Of a DNA stretch of 38,825 nt, positions 13,905 to 22,854 are shown piece by piece. The DNA is from JAJUFS01 sp036381175. Its GTDB lineage: Bacteria > Pseudomonadota > Gammaproteobacteria > Natronospirales > JAJUFS01. Position 1 is the stretch's first letter. Each line of letters starts with the position of its first letter. The stretch spans positions 1 to 38,825 of the forward strand of contig DASVDI010000004.1 in NCBI GenBank assembly GCA_036381175.1. The letters are read 5' to 3'. Made by a program: the position numbers and the translations under genes. The notes under the pieces are model-generated. The model was not told the DNA's origin, did no database searches, and was given only the letters and a program-made list of their open reading frames with translations.

Positions 13905-15098
13905 CTACTGTTTGATCTGGCGTTTCGCGAGCGCAGCGAAACGTCCCTCTAGTGATGCCGGATATTGCGGATAGCGCGCCGCGAAGGCGCGCGCGGCTGC
14001 GCCGAACGACGGCTCGCGCAGCAAGCGTTCGAGCTTGTTGCGCATGCCTTCCGGCATGAGGCGCGGTGCGCTGAGACCGGCGCCCAGGGTTTCGACAGCA
14101 GATGCGGTCAGCTGCTGTTCGAGATGCAGCGGCAGCATCAGCAGCGGCTTTCCGGCGATGAGTGCTGCGCCGACGAGCGAGCCGCCGTGCGTGATAACGA
14201 GATCGCATTCGGCCAATGCGCGGCGGATATCGATAATCTGCCGCGATACTTTCATCGTGTTGCTCGACTGTTGCGCGCACGCGGCGGCGTCCATGTCGCT
14301 GAAATGCGCGACGACGGAGGCGCCGCTCGCGCGCAGCGTGTCGAGCAGTGCGGGGCGTGTCTGAAAAGCGCGCAAATACGCAAAGATCTTCGGCCTGTTC
14401 GCAGCCGGCCATTCGGGCGCAACGCCCGCATCGTGTTCCAGCGGCCCCCAGTACTCCACGTCGTCGCGCGGTCCGTAAGGATCGAGTTCGGGCAGCGAGA
14501 GCAGGACGCGCGCGTCGGCATCGAACAACTGCCCGACAAATTCCAGCGGCGGAATATCGAGGCTTTCGAGCGCGGTGTTCAGCACGCGTGTTACGGCGGT
14601 TTCCCGTTCGAGATCCTGCGCGCGGCTGCCGCCATTGCTATTGCCATCGCTCGGGCGCACGCGCGGCAACGGTGTGATCGCGGGAGGAATCGTGAAGCCG
14701 GAGCGCGCAAGCAAGGCAGTGGGAATGTTCAGCCCGCGCGCAGCCGCCTGCGCGGTGGGCGCGTGATCGAAGACGATCAGGTCAGGTTTGAAGTCTGCGT
14801 AGATTCCGCGCCACGCGGCGAGCAGGCCGGTGAGCGGTGCGGGATTGCGGTAGCCGATGTTCGCGAGGATATCCGCAAAGGTCCACGCGATGTCGCCGTT
14901 GCGCCATGCCGGGAGCAACAGGGGCGCCTGGTACAAACGCGTGTGTCGAACGTCGAGCAGGGTGTGCGCGTGACCGAGATCGCGCAGCACGTATGCGCAT
15001 TCATGTCCCGCCTGCGTGAGCTCGCGGCCCATCGCGGCCAGCGGCACAAGATGTCCGAGGCCCGCGCCCAGCTCCCATGCCAAAAGGACGCGCGCCAC
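13905..15098 (-). CDS. GT1-type glycosyltransferase (UGT/MGT-like)
   Basis: A 397-residue GT-B glycosyltransferase. The N-terminus ARVLLAWELGAGLGHLVPLAAM is the acceptor-domain start typical of UGT/MGT enzymes. The C-terminal donor domain has VITHGGSLVGAALIAGKPLLMLPLHLEQQLTA from about residue 301, with H304-G-G as the nucleotide-sugar diphosphate contact. The closest named groups are macrolide/zeaxanthin-type transferases; sugar and acceptor cannot be read from sequence. The start is GTG 15098, three bases after the sulfotransferase stop, so the two are cotranscribed. It is the last gene of the minus-strand sapC-sulfotransferase-glycosyltransferase run. Confidence 0.87.
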   Translation of the reverse strand: MARVLLAWELGAGLGHLVPLAAMGRELTQAGHECAYVLRDLGHAHTLLDVRHTRLYQAPLLLPAWRNGDIAWTFADILANIGYRNPAPLTGLLAAWRGIYADFKPDLIVFDHAPTAQAAARGLNIPTALLARSGFTIPPAITPLPRVRPSDGNSNGGSRAQDLERETAVTRVLNTALESLDIPPLEFVGQLFDADARVLLSLPELDPYGPRDDVEYWGPLEHDAGVAPEWPAANRPKIFAYLRAFQTRPALLDTLRASGASVVAHFSDMDAAACAQQSSNTMKVSRQIIDIRRALAECDLVITHGGSLVGAALIAGKPLLMLPLHLEQQLTASAVETLGAGLSAPRLMPEGMRNKLERLLREPSFGAAARAFAARYPQYPASLEGRFAALAKRQIKQ

Positions 15099-15101
15099 GA
15101 A

Positions 15102-16178
15102 TCACCACGCTTCCATGACTTCGTCATGCGGAAATGTGAGTCCCACGCGTTCCCACACGGCTGCCACGCGTTTCACGACAGGTTCTGCCTGTTGCAGCCA
15201 CTCCGGATGCCGGTCGCGCTTGTCGAACACCTTGAATTCCGTCGGCTTGAGTCCGGATTCGAAACGGTTGTGCCAGCGGCGCGAGACGGCGGTCATGTGT
15301 TCGGCGCCATAAGGCACGATGGTGATGTTGCGGTTCGCGGAAAGGCCCGTGGTTGCGACGTAATAATGGTACTGCTCCCAGTAGCGGAGATACGCATCGA
15401 AATAATCCATGGTGAGCGCGTCGATGCCGGTGTAGGCGAGATCGCGCCGTATCCATTCCTCGATATTGCCGCGCACGGTGAACTTGCCGCTCTCCGGCAG
15501 GCCGCCGGATTTTTCGTAGGTGGAAATCGCGGATGTCGCCGGATGCCGCACGGTGAAAATGTGATCCACCGCTTCGCCGAGCACGTGATGAAAGAAGCCG
15601 CCGGCGTAGGAACCTTTCAACAATTTCTTCGGCACGACGACCTTGCCCATGTGGGTCTTCGCCTTGCCAAACCAGATTTCCACCATGGTGAGAAATTCCG
15701 CCATCGTGGCGAGACTCATGGTCCAGGAATTGTGGCCGGGACCGAAACGAAACGGTCCCGCTTCGGGAAAGCCGTCGTGCGCGATCACGTTCGGCACTTT
15801 CTCCGGGTCATAACCGAGTGCGCGATACACCTCTTTCGTCAAATACGAGCCGCCATTGCGCGGCACGCCGATGATATTGATGAAATGAAAACGCCGCTGG
15901 AAGTCGCGCACCAGTTCGAGATTGCCGGTCAGCAGCGCGACAAATATCTGATAGGCGCGGCCAATGCAGCGCTGGCCGGTTTCCGTGCCCATGACGCGCT
16001 CCGCGTTCGCGCGCGCCTGCTCGATCACTTGCCTGTGTTCGTTGCTGAGTTCCTCGGAGAGCTGGTCATGCCATTTCGCATCGTCGAACGGCTTGTTCTC
16101 GACGACATGCACCAGGAAATCCACGAACACTGGCGAGACGGGAATCTCGCGATCCGTCAGTTTTATCTCAACACCCAC
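15102..16178 (-). CDS. Sulfotransferase-like protein
   Basis: A 358-residue protein with the two PAPS-binding loops of sulfotransferases. The 5'-phosphosulfate loop is IIGVPRNGGSYLTKEV (about residues 102-117), with Asn-Gly-Gly where most families have Ser-Gly-Thr. The 3'-phosphate loop is TVRHPATSAISTYEKSGG (R211 and a following Ser). The N-terminal 95 residues are an extra helical region. Such enzymes move sulfate from PAPS to a hydroxyl or amine on sugars, lipids or peptides; the target is unknown. I chose GTG 16178 because AAGGAG lies upstream and it sits one base after the sapC stop. The altered first loop leaves some doubt about activity. Confidence 0.8.
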   Translation of the reverse strand: MGVEIKLTDREIPVSPVFVDFLVHVVENKPFDDAKWHDQLSEELSNEHRQVIEQARANAERVMGTETGQRCIGRAYQIFVALLTGNLELVRDFQRRFHFINIIGVPRNGGSYLTKEVYRALGYDPEKVPNVIAHDGFPEAGPFRFGPGHNSWTMSLATMAEFLTMVEIWFGKAKTHMGKVVVPKKLLKGSYAGGFFHHVLGEAVDHIFTVRHPATSAISTYEKSGGLPESGKFTVRGNIEEWIRRDLAYTGIDALTMDYFDAYLRYWEQYHYYVATTGLSANRNITIVPYGAEHMTAVSRRWHNRFESGLKPTEFKVFDKRDRHPEWLQQAEPVVKRVAAVWERVGLTFPHDEVMEAW

Positions 16179-16179
16179 G

Positions 16180-16947
16180 TCACGCTTCTCCTTCGTGCTG
16201 TTCGCGTTCAAGACGCAGATCCAGCAACAACTGAAAATTTTCAAGCGACAGCAAGTGCGCATAAATGCGCGACAGTACGCCTTTCGTCATCAATTGCTTG
16301 ATCTGCTTTTCCGGCAACGCGTTGAGTTTCGCTTCGTTGACGCGATGCATGTTCGCAAGCCGCAAACTGCCGCCGCGACGCGCGACAGCGTGTGCCTCGA
16401 ACGGCTCCAGCAGTTCAAGGCGCGCAAGTTGTTCGATCATTGCCTGCGTCTGCCTGCGCGCGCCTTCCATGTCGTTGATGAGACGTTCCGCGTCCTGCCA
16501 CGCGCTGGTTGCATCACCATTCGCATCGATGAATGGTGCGTCCGTCTTTTCGAGACCGGCGGGATCGACGCACACCAGCGAGCGCTCGGGTTCATCCTTG
16601 AGCGGCACGGAAAAAAACGGCCAGCGGCGCGCGTAGGCGGGCAGGTAACGTCCTGTCATCCAGCGTCCGTCGTTATCGACGAGCAGGTTCTGCCGGTCTT
16701 CCAGTCCGACAATAGCCACCGGCACGAAACCGCCGGTCTTGCTGTCGCGGCTGAACACGATCGGGTAATGGCGCGCGGCCTGGAAAAATTCCACGGCGGT
16801 GAGATACAGCGCGTTCATGTCGCGCGCGAATGCGAAAGGCTGCTCGCGCTTGCGACCCAACCCGCGGAAATTTTCGCGGTTGAAGGGTGTGAGCGCGGTG
16901 TAGCCGGGCGGCAGTGGCAAATCGGAAATCGTTTGTGGATTGCTCAT
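16180..16947 (-). CDS. SapC family protein
   Basis: A 255-residue SapC-family protein (PF07277 type). Diagnostic stretches are FARDMNALYLTAVEFFQAARHYPIVF, VAIVGLEDRQNLLVDNDGRW and YARRWPFFSVPL. The name comes from a Campylobacter S-layer export gene, but the family's biochemistry is not established. In other proteobacteria sapC often stands beside TonB receptors, halogenase-like or sulfotransferase-like genes. Here it heads a three-gene unit with a sulfotransferase and a glycosyltransferase, behind the TPS genes. No signal peptide is visible. A Shine-Dalgarno is poor at ATG 16947. Confidence 0.88.
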   Translation of the reverse strand: MSNPQTISDLPLPPGYTALTPFNRENFRGLGRKREQPFAFARDMNALYLTAVEFFQAARHYPIVFSRDSKTGGFVPVAIVGLEDRQNLLVDNDGRWMTGRYLPAYARRWPFFSVPLKDEPERSLVCVDPAGLEKTDAPFIDANGDATSAWQDAERLINDMEGARRQTQAMIEQLARLELLEPFEAHAVARRGGSLRLANMHRVNEAKLNALPEKQIKQLMTKGVLSRIYAHLLSLENFQLLLDLRLEREQHEGEA

Positions 16948-16983
16948 CGGATGAAGATCGTTCGCGGCGTGTTCAGAGCGAGT

Positions 16984-17066
16984 GTAGCCCGGATGAAGCG
17001 CAGCGGAATCCGGGGGTCGTCACGGCACCCGGATTCCATTCGCTGCGCTCATTTCATCCGGGCTAC
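16984..17066. repeat. Palindrome, GTAGCCCGGAT family (copy 2)
   Basis: The ends GTAGCCCGGATGAA and TTCATCCGGGCTAC flank inner arms GCGCAGCGGAATCCGGG and CCCGGATTCCATTCGCTGCGC (the last with two extra bases). It fills the gap between the FecR-domain gene and sapC and could act as a weak attenuator between the two halves of the locus. Confidence 0.88.
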
Positions 17067-17078
17067 AGGTTTTGTGCA

Positions 17079-17792
17079 TCAATCGCAGGCTTCAGGATCC
17101 GGCATCGGATCCTGCGACAGCGCTTTCGGACGTTTCGCCAGCGGCACGGCCGGTTGATTGACGGCGGGAACGTAGCTGTATTGTCCTGCATCGCGCACGA
17201 AAGTGCCGGCGCCGTTGGTGAGGTTGATGCCGCCTTCGAACACGCCGGTGTAAAGCCCGTCTTGCGGCATCGGGCTGATGTCGAAGCAGTCGCCGTTGCA
17301 CAAGCGCGCTTCGAAATCGGTGCCGCGGATACCGATCGTCGCAACCGGCGTGCGCACGCGGAAATTGTCGCGATCATTCTTGCCGATCAGTCCGGTCACC
17401 GCACGGAAGCCGCCCTTGAGCAAACGGAAGAATGCGTTTCCTTCCGGTTCGGCCTCGACGTTCGGCGAAGATCCTTGTTCGTCCTGCGCGGTTTCTGCCG
17501 CTGCGGAATATCGGTATTCCTCGATCTGGAAACGGCTGTTCGGCCGCAGCAGCACCATGCCGCCATCGGTGAACTTGATGTTGAGATAACTGTTCGGCCC
17601 GGTGTTGATCATCTCGCCGGGATACACCACGCCGCCTTTTGCAAGCGGGCGGATATCTCCGCTCACACCGGCCGCTGTCGCGCGCCCCGTGAGCAGCGTG
17701 ATGCCGCCCGCATGCTCCGTTGCAGCGACTGCCGGCAAGGAAAAACTGATCGCCAGCAGGAGGGCGGCCAGGACGTTGGCTTTCATGCGCAT
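17079..17792 (-). CDS. Exported FecR-domain protein
   Basis: A 237-residue protein with a signal peptide (KANVLAALLLAISFSLPAVAA) and one FecR domain. The domain is seen in GDIRPLAKGGVVYPGEMINTG, YLNIKFTDGGMVLLRPNSRFQIEEY and FRVRTPVATIGIRGTDFEARLC. Unlike classic FecR it has no inner-membrane helix or sigma-factor-binding N-terminus, so it is probably periplasmic and not a standard sigma regulator. I favour ATG 17792, with GGGAG seven bases before it. An ATG at 17813 shares its first base with the TpsA stop (TAATG) and would give a longer start. The gene is tied closely to TpsA in transcription. Confidence 0.85.
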   Translation of the reverse strand: MRMKANVLAALLLAISFSLPAVAATEHAGGITLLTGRATAAGVSGDIRPLAKGGVVYPGEMINTGPNSYLNIKFTDGGMVLLRPNSRFQIEEYRYSAAAETAQDEQGSSPNVEAEPEGNAFFRLLKGGFRAVTGLIGKNDRDNFRVRTPVATIGIRGTDFEARLCNGDCFDISPMPQDGLYTGVFEGGINLTNGAGTFVRDAGQYSYVPAVNQPAVPLAKRPKALSQDPMPDPEACD

Positions 17793-17812
17793 GGTTCCGC
17801 TCCCGTTCTTCA

Positions 17813-20800
17813 TTACTGGCACATCATTTCTTCATCAACCGTGTCGCGGCTGATGAGTTCGTCTTCGTCGCCGTCGGTGCCGGTATCCGTATCGGTGTCT
17901 TCGCCTTCCTCGTCGCCTTCGTCATCCTCGCCGTCGTCGAGTTCATAATCGTCGCGCAGCGACTGCACGAGGTTCTGCGAGGTATCGATCTCATCGGTCT
18001 GGGGAACTTCAAATTCGCCGCCGATCAGCGTCGCGAGATCCTTGACCACGCCGGTCGAAAGCACGTTGTCGAGCCCGGTCACCGTTCCGGTGGTGAGCAC
18101 GAACAGGTTGCTCGCGCCGATGTCGATGGTGGCGCCGTCGGCGGCGATGGTCATATCGCCGGTGTTCGCGGTCGTGCCGAGCGCGAAGGTGGTGCCGTCG
18201 AAGAGGCCGAGATGCCCTGTGTTGCTGTAACCGGGCGTGCCGGATTGCGTCAGGTGCATTGCCGCACCCGCATTGAGCGGCGCGAGTTGCACCAGCAGGT
18301 TCGGATTGCCGCTCGTGACCGTGCCGCTGAACGCCAGCGTGCCGGCCTTGATGAACAGGTAATCGCCAGCAAGCTCGAAGTCGCCGAGCGTCACGTCCTG
18401 TCCCTGGACGAGCAGGTTCGGACCGCCATCGGGCGCGGTGAGTCCTTCCAGCGCGAGCAGCGAAAGGAACGTGGTGTCGCCGGCAATATCGTTGAAGCGG
18501 CCGCTGCCCACCTTGATGTCCGCATCGGAAAGATCGACACGATCACCCGCCGTGACCGCCAGCGCGTCGGCCGTGAGGTTGCCCGCGACAACGGCATCGC
18601 CTCCGGCTGCGAGGCGGATATTCACAGCCTGCACGTCGAAGGCGGGCGGCAACACGATGCTCGAGTCTTCGTCTTCGTTTTCGAGCCGGTTCAGGAACTG
18701 CACCGTATCGGGAACGATGTTGTCGATGTCCGTGCCGGCCGTGATGCTGAAATTACCGCTTGCATCAACCGCGCCGCCAAAATGCGCGGCCTGGCTTGCG
18801 GTCATCGTCACATTGCCGTTGACGTCAGCCGTCGCGCCGACGATGCCGAGAATCGCGTTGCCGAGCGTGAAGTTTTTCGTTGTGTTGCCGAACGCCTGTG
18901 GCGACAGCACCGAGTAGTTGCCATCGGTGACGTCGAGCGTGATGTCCTGCGTGCTGATACTGGCGCCGCGCAAAATCGCGCCGCCCGCGCCAACCGCATT
19001 CAGCGTCAGATCACCTGTCAGTTCCAGCGTGTTGTCGGCAAACAGCACAAGTCCGGCGAGCAGGCCGGGCCCGTTGAATTCGAACGGCAGCGGCGTGCCG
19101 CCATTCACCGTCTCTGTCTCATCAACCACAACGGACCCGCCACTCGCATCCAGGTTGACGGCGCCGACAGTAATGTTTACGCCTTCGATACGGCCGTGCG
19201 CCGACGGGCCTTTGACGGAAACATTCGCAAGGTCAATCGTGTCGCCCGTGATGTCGAATCCGGCGTCGCCGAAGGACGCCGAGACCGTGCTCTCGATGTG
19301 TACGGTATCGCCATTGTCGTCATGCGTTTCATCAACCATGCCGTCTTGCTGCGCGTGCGTGGCCGTCGCTTCGATGTTTCCGCTGACGGCAATATCGCCG
19401 CCGTAGATCTCGATGCGCGCGGTGCCGGCGCCGTTGACGGCGATGCTGCCATCGATCGAGACATCTTCCGCCGGTGGTGCACCGCTGCTGGTTCCCGTGC
19501 CGGTGTGGACGCCGCCAACGCGGAATGTCGCTGCGCCGCCGGTCACTGTGCCCGTGTCGATTTTCGGACCACCGAACTCGCCGTCATATGGCCACTCTTT
19601 AAAATCGCTGCCACCGGGGCCCGCAGGAATTTCACCGCTGCGCGAGTAATTGCCGGCAGTTGCCGTAACAGACACGCCGCGCGTTTCGATCGTGGTTCCC
19701 TGCAGGTCCACCAATGCCTGTCCGCGTGCGGTGACGTCGATTGCACCATTGATATCGATAGCGACCGTACTGGCGGAGCCGTCCTTCAGCCCCACGAACA
19801 GCGACGCCATGCCGCCGTCGACGGATTCATGCCCAACAACTGCGCCGCCGTAACTCGTCGTGAACGTCGTATCGATATCCTTGCCCGTCGCGTGCACGTC
19901 GATCGCCTCGGCAGTGATCGAGACCGCGTCGATCAGGTGGATCATGGCATCCGGTCCCGTCGCGGAAAGGTTGCCGACATTGATCGTGCCGACGCCGCTG
20001 GATATGCCTGTGTCGATGTTTATCGTGGCCATCCCGCTCGCAGCTGCCGTGATATCGGAACCATCGCCTGACGGATCGCTTTCAGAAACCGTAAAGCTTC
20101 CCGGATTCGCGAGAACGGTTATGTCGCCGGCTGTCACGTTCCGGCCGTAGAGATCCGCCTCAACGTAACCCACGCCAGTAACATTCACGGGTCCGCCGAT
20201 ATCGAGATTTCCAACACCGTTTGCCCAGGCGTAGAAGATAGCGCCGCCCGTGACACCACTTTGGGTGCCGTTGGAATAACTGCCTGCGTGACCGGTGACG
20301 GTCACGCCACCGTTGACGTTGATACCGCCGGCGCCGCCGGTACTCAGATAGACATCGGCACCAGGCAACAGCCCGCTATCTCCTGGACCGCCGTAACCGC
20401 TTGCTTCCAGATTGCCATCGATGCTGATGCCACCGTTGCTCGCGTACATCTCCACCACGGTATCCGCGAAGCCGGGTGCCTTGGCACCTGTTGCAGTGAC
20501 ATCGCCGTTGACCGTGATGTTGCCGGAGCTGGTGAACAGATTGATACTCGCGCCGCTCAGGTCGTTGATCGCGTTGAGGCGGCCTGTGTCGATGCCGTTT
20601 ATCGCGTCCAGATTAATGATGCCGCGCTGGTCATAACCGGGCGTGGCGAGCGAGCCAAGCGCGTTCAGGTCACCGGTCTCGATGAAACCGTCTGCGTACA
20701 TCCAGATGCGAGATGCCTGAATGCCGTTGACCGCGATATTCGCGACACCCTGTCCGAATTGACCGATTTTGACGTTGTTGTTTGCGGTGATGACGCCATT

Positions 20801-22840
20801 CGCGGTGAAAGACGCGTTTGAACCCTTTATCGAGACATCCACGCTGCTGGCGTTGATGTCGTTCACGGTGATCCGGGTTCCGTCCATTGTGACGGCGCCG
20901 CCCGCGGAAACGTTGCCGGTTACGGCGATATCCGCACTGCCACCCATGTTGATGCTGTTGTTGATGAAGCTGGCGTTGCCATCGGCGTTCACGTCTCCGG
21001 CAACGCTCAGGCGGGCACTCGAACCGCCAATTGCAAGATTGATGTTGTTGCCGCGCAAGGAGTTGGTCGTGACATGGTTGCCGGCGATAGCGATATCACC
21101 ACCGGCGTCGATGGCGCCGTTCAGCGTCACATCACCACCGTAGGATGGAAGGGATGGCAAAGTGCCAATGGTTACGTTGCCGGCCGCGTCAATGCCGCCG
21201 CTGCCGCCGACAATGCTGCCGGATCCATCACCAGCATTGATGGTGATGTTGCCGTTGCTGGTGACGAGGCGATTGAACTGGATCGTCCCTTGGTTCGCAT
21301 CCAGCGTGATGTTGCCGCCGATATTGATATCCAGGTTGGCAATATCAATCGAGCCGCTGGTCCAGTCGGTGTACGTCGGTGTGCCATCAAGGAAAACATT
21401 GCCCGCCCACGGGGTGCCAATCCCTGGGTCGTTCGCGCCTCCAGTGGAGTTGATCGTGCCAATCGCAATTGTCAGATCTGCATTGTTGCCGGTCACATTG
21501 ATCGACGCAGATGACGCGCCGGTGTAACGGATACTATTGGTCGCAACGAGGAGGACATCGACGCCGAGGCCAAGCTGAGTTTCGAGATAACCCGCGCCAA
21601 TGGAAGTTATGCTGCCCGACGTTCCGCCGCTGTTGAATGTCGGGCCGTCCGAATTGTTCTGAATATGAATGTTTTGCGGATCGATCAAAAACGTTCCGCC
21701 CGCACCGATCTCTGGAATTCCGCGCAATGCCAGCGAACCATGTCCCGACACTTCCACGAATCCACCATTCACTCCGCCCGTCACGCGAATCACATTGTCT
21801 TTCTGATAATCAAGATGCTCTTCGGCAATCGCACGGATCACGCCGCCGGAATGATTTTCATCACCCGTCGCTGTCTGCACGCCGCCATCAGCGAGCGTTA
21901 CGTCGCGATCGGAATAAAGCGCGATGCCACCGCCATCCGCGTTCTCGCCGTTGGCATCCAGCGTGCCGCTATTGACGACATCGCCGCCGTTGCCAACGAG
22001 ATAAATTTCGCCGTTGCGTTGTTCAACGGAATGCGCGCGTACGAGACCTTCGTTGTTCACGGCGGTGGCAACAAGATTGCTCGCGACTTTCGCGGTCATG
22101 ATGACGCGGCCGCCGTCAGCAATCAGCGAACCGGCGTTCCGCACGCCGGCAGCTTCGGAAAGCGTTGCTTCATCGACGGTGAAACTCACGAGGCCATCGC
22201 CCTGGATGTCGAGCGTGAGCGCGTTGCCGGAAACGAGTGCGACGGTGCCGGCGTTCGCGGTGATGATGCCGGTGTTCTCGGTGTAATCGCCCGCGAGCAC
22301 GACGTAGCCGCCGGGTCCTGCGGTGATGTTGCCGTCGTTGATGATGCTTGCGGTGGCGGGCGCGTCCGGGCTTCGCGTGAGCGTGAAGTTGCCGTTCATG
22401 AAGCTGTCGGGATTCATGTCGAGCGTGGAGGCGAGGAAGCCTTGCACGTCGAGCGATGCGCCGTGGGTGAAGAACACGCCGTTCGGGTTCAGCAGGAATA
22501 CCTGCCCGTTCGCCTGGATGTGACCGAGGATGTAAGAGGTGTCACCGCCGAGCACGCGGTTGAGCACGATGCTGGAGGCATCGAGCTGGTTGAAGATCAC
22601 GTATTCGTCGGCATCGACGTTGAAGCTCTGCCAGTTGATGACGGCTTTATCGGTGTACTGCTTGATGATGGTGTTGTTCGCGTCCGGGCGCGTAACGTCC
22701 GCGTGACCGCGAATCACGTCTTCGCCGATCGGGCCGGCGAGTGCGATGCCCGGCGCGCACAGTGTCAGCGCGGTTGTCGGCGACAGCAGGCTGCGCAGGC
22801 GGCGGCGGAGAATGTAATTGTTCGAGGCGTGTTGCGACAT
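17813..22840 (-). CDS. TpsA exoprotein with filamentous-haemagglutinin N-terminal domain
   Basis: A 1675-residue secreted protein of a two-partner secretion system. After an Arg-rich start and signal (ALTLCAPGIALAGP), the TPS domain shows NWQSFNVDADEYVIFNQ, VLNRVLGGDTSYILGHI and QVFLLNPNGVFFTHGASLDV, the motif block that TpsB recognises. Residues about 170-1600 are repetitive, Gly/Asn/Asp/Thr-rich segments (GNITVNGDV, GGDIAIAGN and similar), expected to fold as a right-handed beta-helix. The last 60 residues are very acidic with Asp-Thr repeats and end MMCQ. Only two cysteines occur: one in the signal and the penultimate residue. No catalytic or toxin domain is evident. An adhesin or surface fibre is likely. 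Confidence 0.92.
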   Translation of the reverse strand: MSQHASNNYILRRRLRSLLSPTTALTLCAPGIALAGPIGEDVIRGHADVTRPDANNTIIKQYTDKAVINWQSFNVDADEYVIFNQLDASSIVLNRVLGGDTSYILGHIQANGQVFLLNPNGVFFTHGASLDVQGFLASTLDMNPDSFMNGNFTLTRSPDAPATASIINDGNITAGPGGYVVLAGDYTENTGIITANAGTVALVSGNALTLDIQGDGLVSFTVDEATLSEAAGVRNAGSLIADGGRVIMTAKVASNLVATAVNNEGLVRAHSVEQRNGEIYLVGNGGDVVNSGTLDANGENADGGGIALYSDRDVTLADGGVQTATGDENHSGGVIRAIAEEHLDYQKDNVIRVTGGVNGGFVEVSGHGSLALRGIPEIGAGGTFLIDPQNIHIQNNSDGPTFNSGGTSGSITSIGAGYLETQLGLGVDVLLVATNSIRYTGASSASINVTGNNADLTIAIGTINSTGGANDPGIGTPWAGNVFLDGTPTYTDWTSGSIDIANLDINIGGNITLDANQGTIQFNRLVTSNGNITINAGDGSGSIVGGSGGIDAAGNVTIGTLPSLPSYGGDVTLNGAIDAGGDIAIAGNHVTTNSLRGNNINLAIGGSSARLSVAGDVNADGNASFINNSINMGGSADIAVTGNVSAGGAVTMDGTRITVNDINASSVDVSIKGSNASFTANGVITANNNVKIGQFGQGVANIAVNGIQASRIWMYADGFIETGDLNALGSLATPGYDQRGIINLDAINGIDTGRLNAINDLSGASINLFTSSGNITVNGDVTATGAKAPGFADTVVEMYASNGGISIDGNLEASGYGGPGDSGLLPGADVYLSTGGAGGINVNGGVTVTGHAGSYSNGTQSGVTGGAIFYAWANGVGNLDIGGPVNVTGVGYVEADLYGRNVTAGDITVLANPGSFTVSESDPSGDGSDITAAASGMATINIDTGISSGVGTINVGNLSATGPDAMIHLIDAVSITAEAIDVHATGKDIDTTFTTSYGGAVVGHESVDGGMASLFVGLKDGSASTVAIDINGAIDVTARGQALVDLQGTTIETRGVSVTATAGNYSRSGEIPAGPGGSDFKEWPYDGEFGGPKIDTGTVTGGAATFRVGGVHTGTGTSSGAPPAEDVSIDGSIAVNGAGTARIEIYGGDIAVSGNIEATATHAQQDGMVDETHDDNGDTVHIESTVSASFGDAGFDITGDTIDLANVSVKGPSAHGRIEGVNITVGAVNLDASGGSVVVDETETVNGGTPLPFEFNGPGLLAGLVLFADNTLELTGDLTLNAVGAGGAILRGASISTQDITLDVTDGNYSVLSPQAFGNTTKNFTLGNAILGIVGATADVNGNVTMTASQAAHFGGAVDASGNFSITAGTDIDNIVPDTVQFLNRLENEDEDSSIVLPPAFDVQAVNIRLAAGGDAVVAGNLTADALAVTAGDRVDLSDADIKVGSGRFNDIAGDTTFLSLLALEGLTAPDGGPNLLVQGQDVTLGDFELAGDYLFIKAGTLAFSGTVTSGNPNLLVQLAPLNAGAAMHLTQSGTPGYSNTGHLGLFDGTTFALGTTANTGDMTIAADGATIDIGASNLFVLTTGTVTGLDNVLSTGVVKDLATLIGGEFEVPQTDEIDTSQNLVQSLRDDYELDDGEDDEGDEEGEDTDTDTGTDGDEDELISRDTVDEEMMCQ

Positions 22841-22854
22841 GACGTGCTACCTCA

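Noticed and set aside
13965..16301. 778-codon plus-strand frame
   Set aside because: It is antisense to the glycosyltransferase and sulfotransferase genes, which have clear family motifs.
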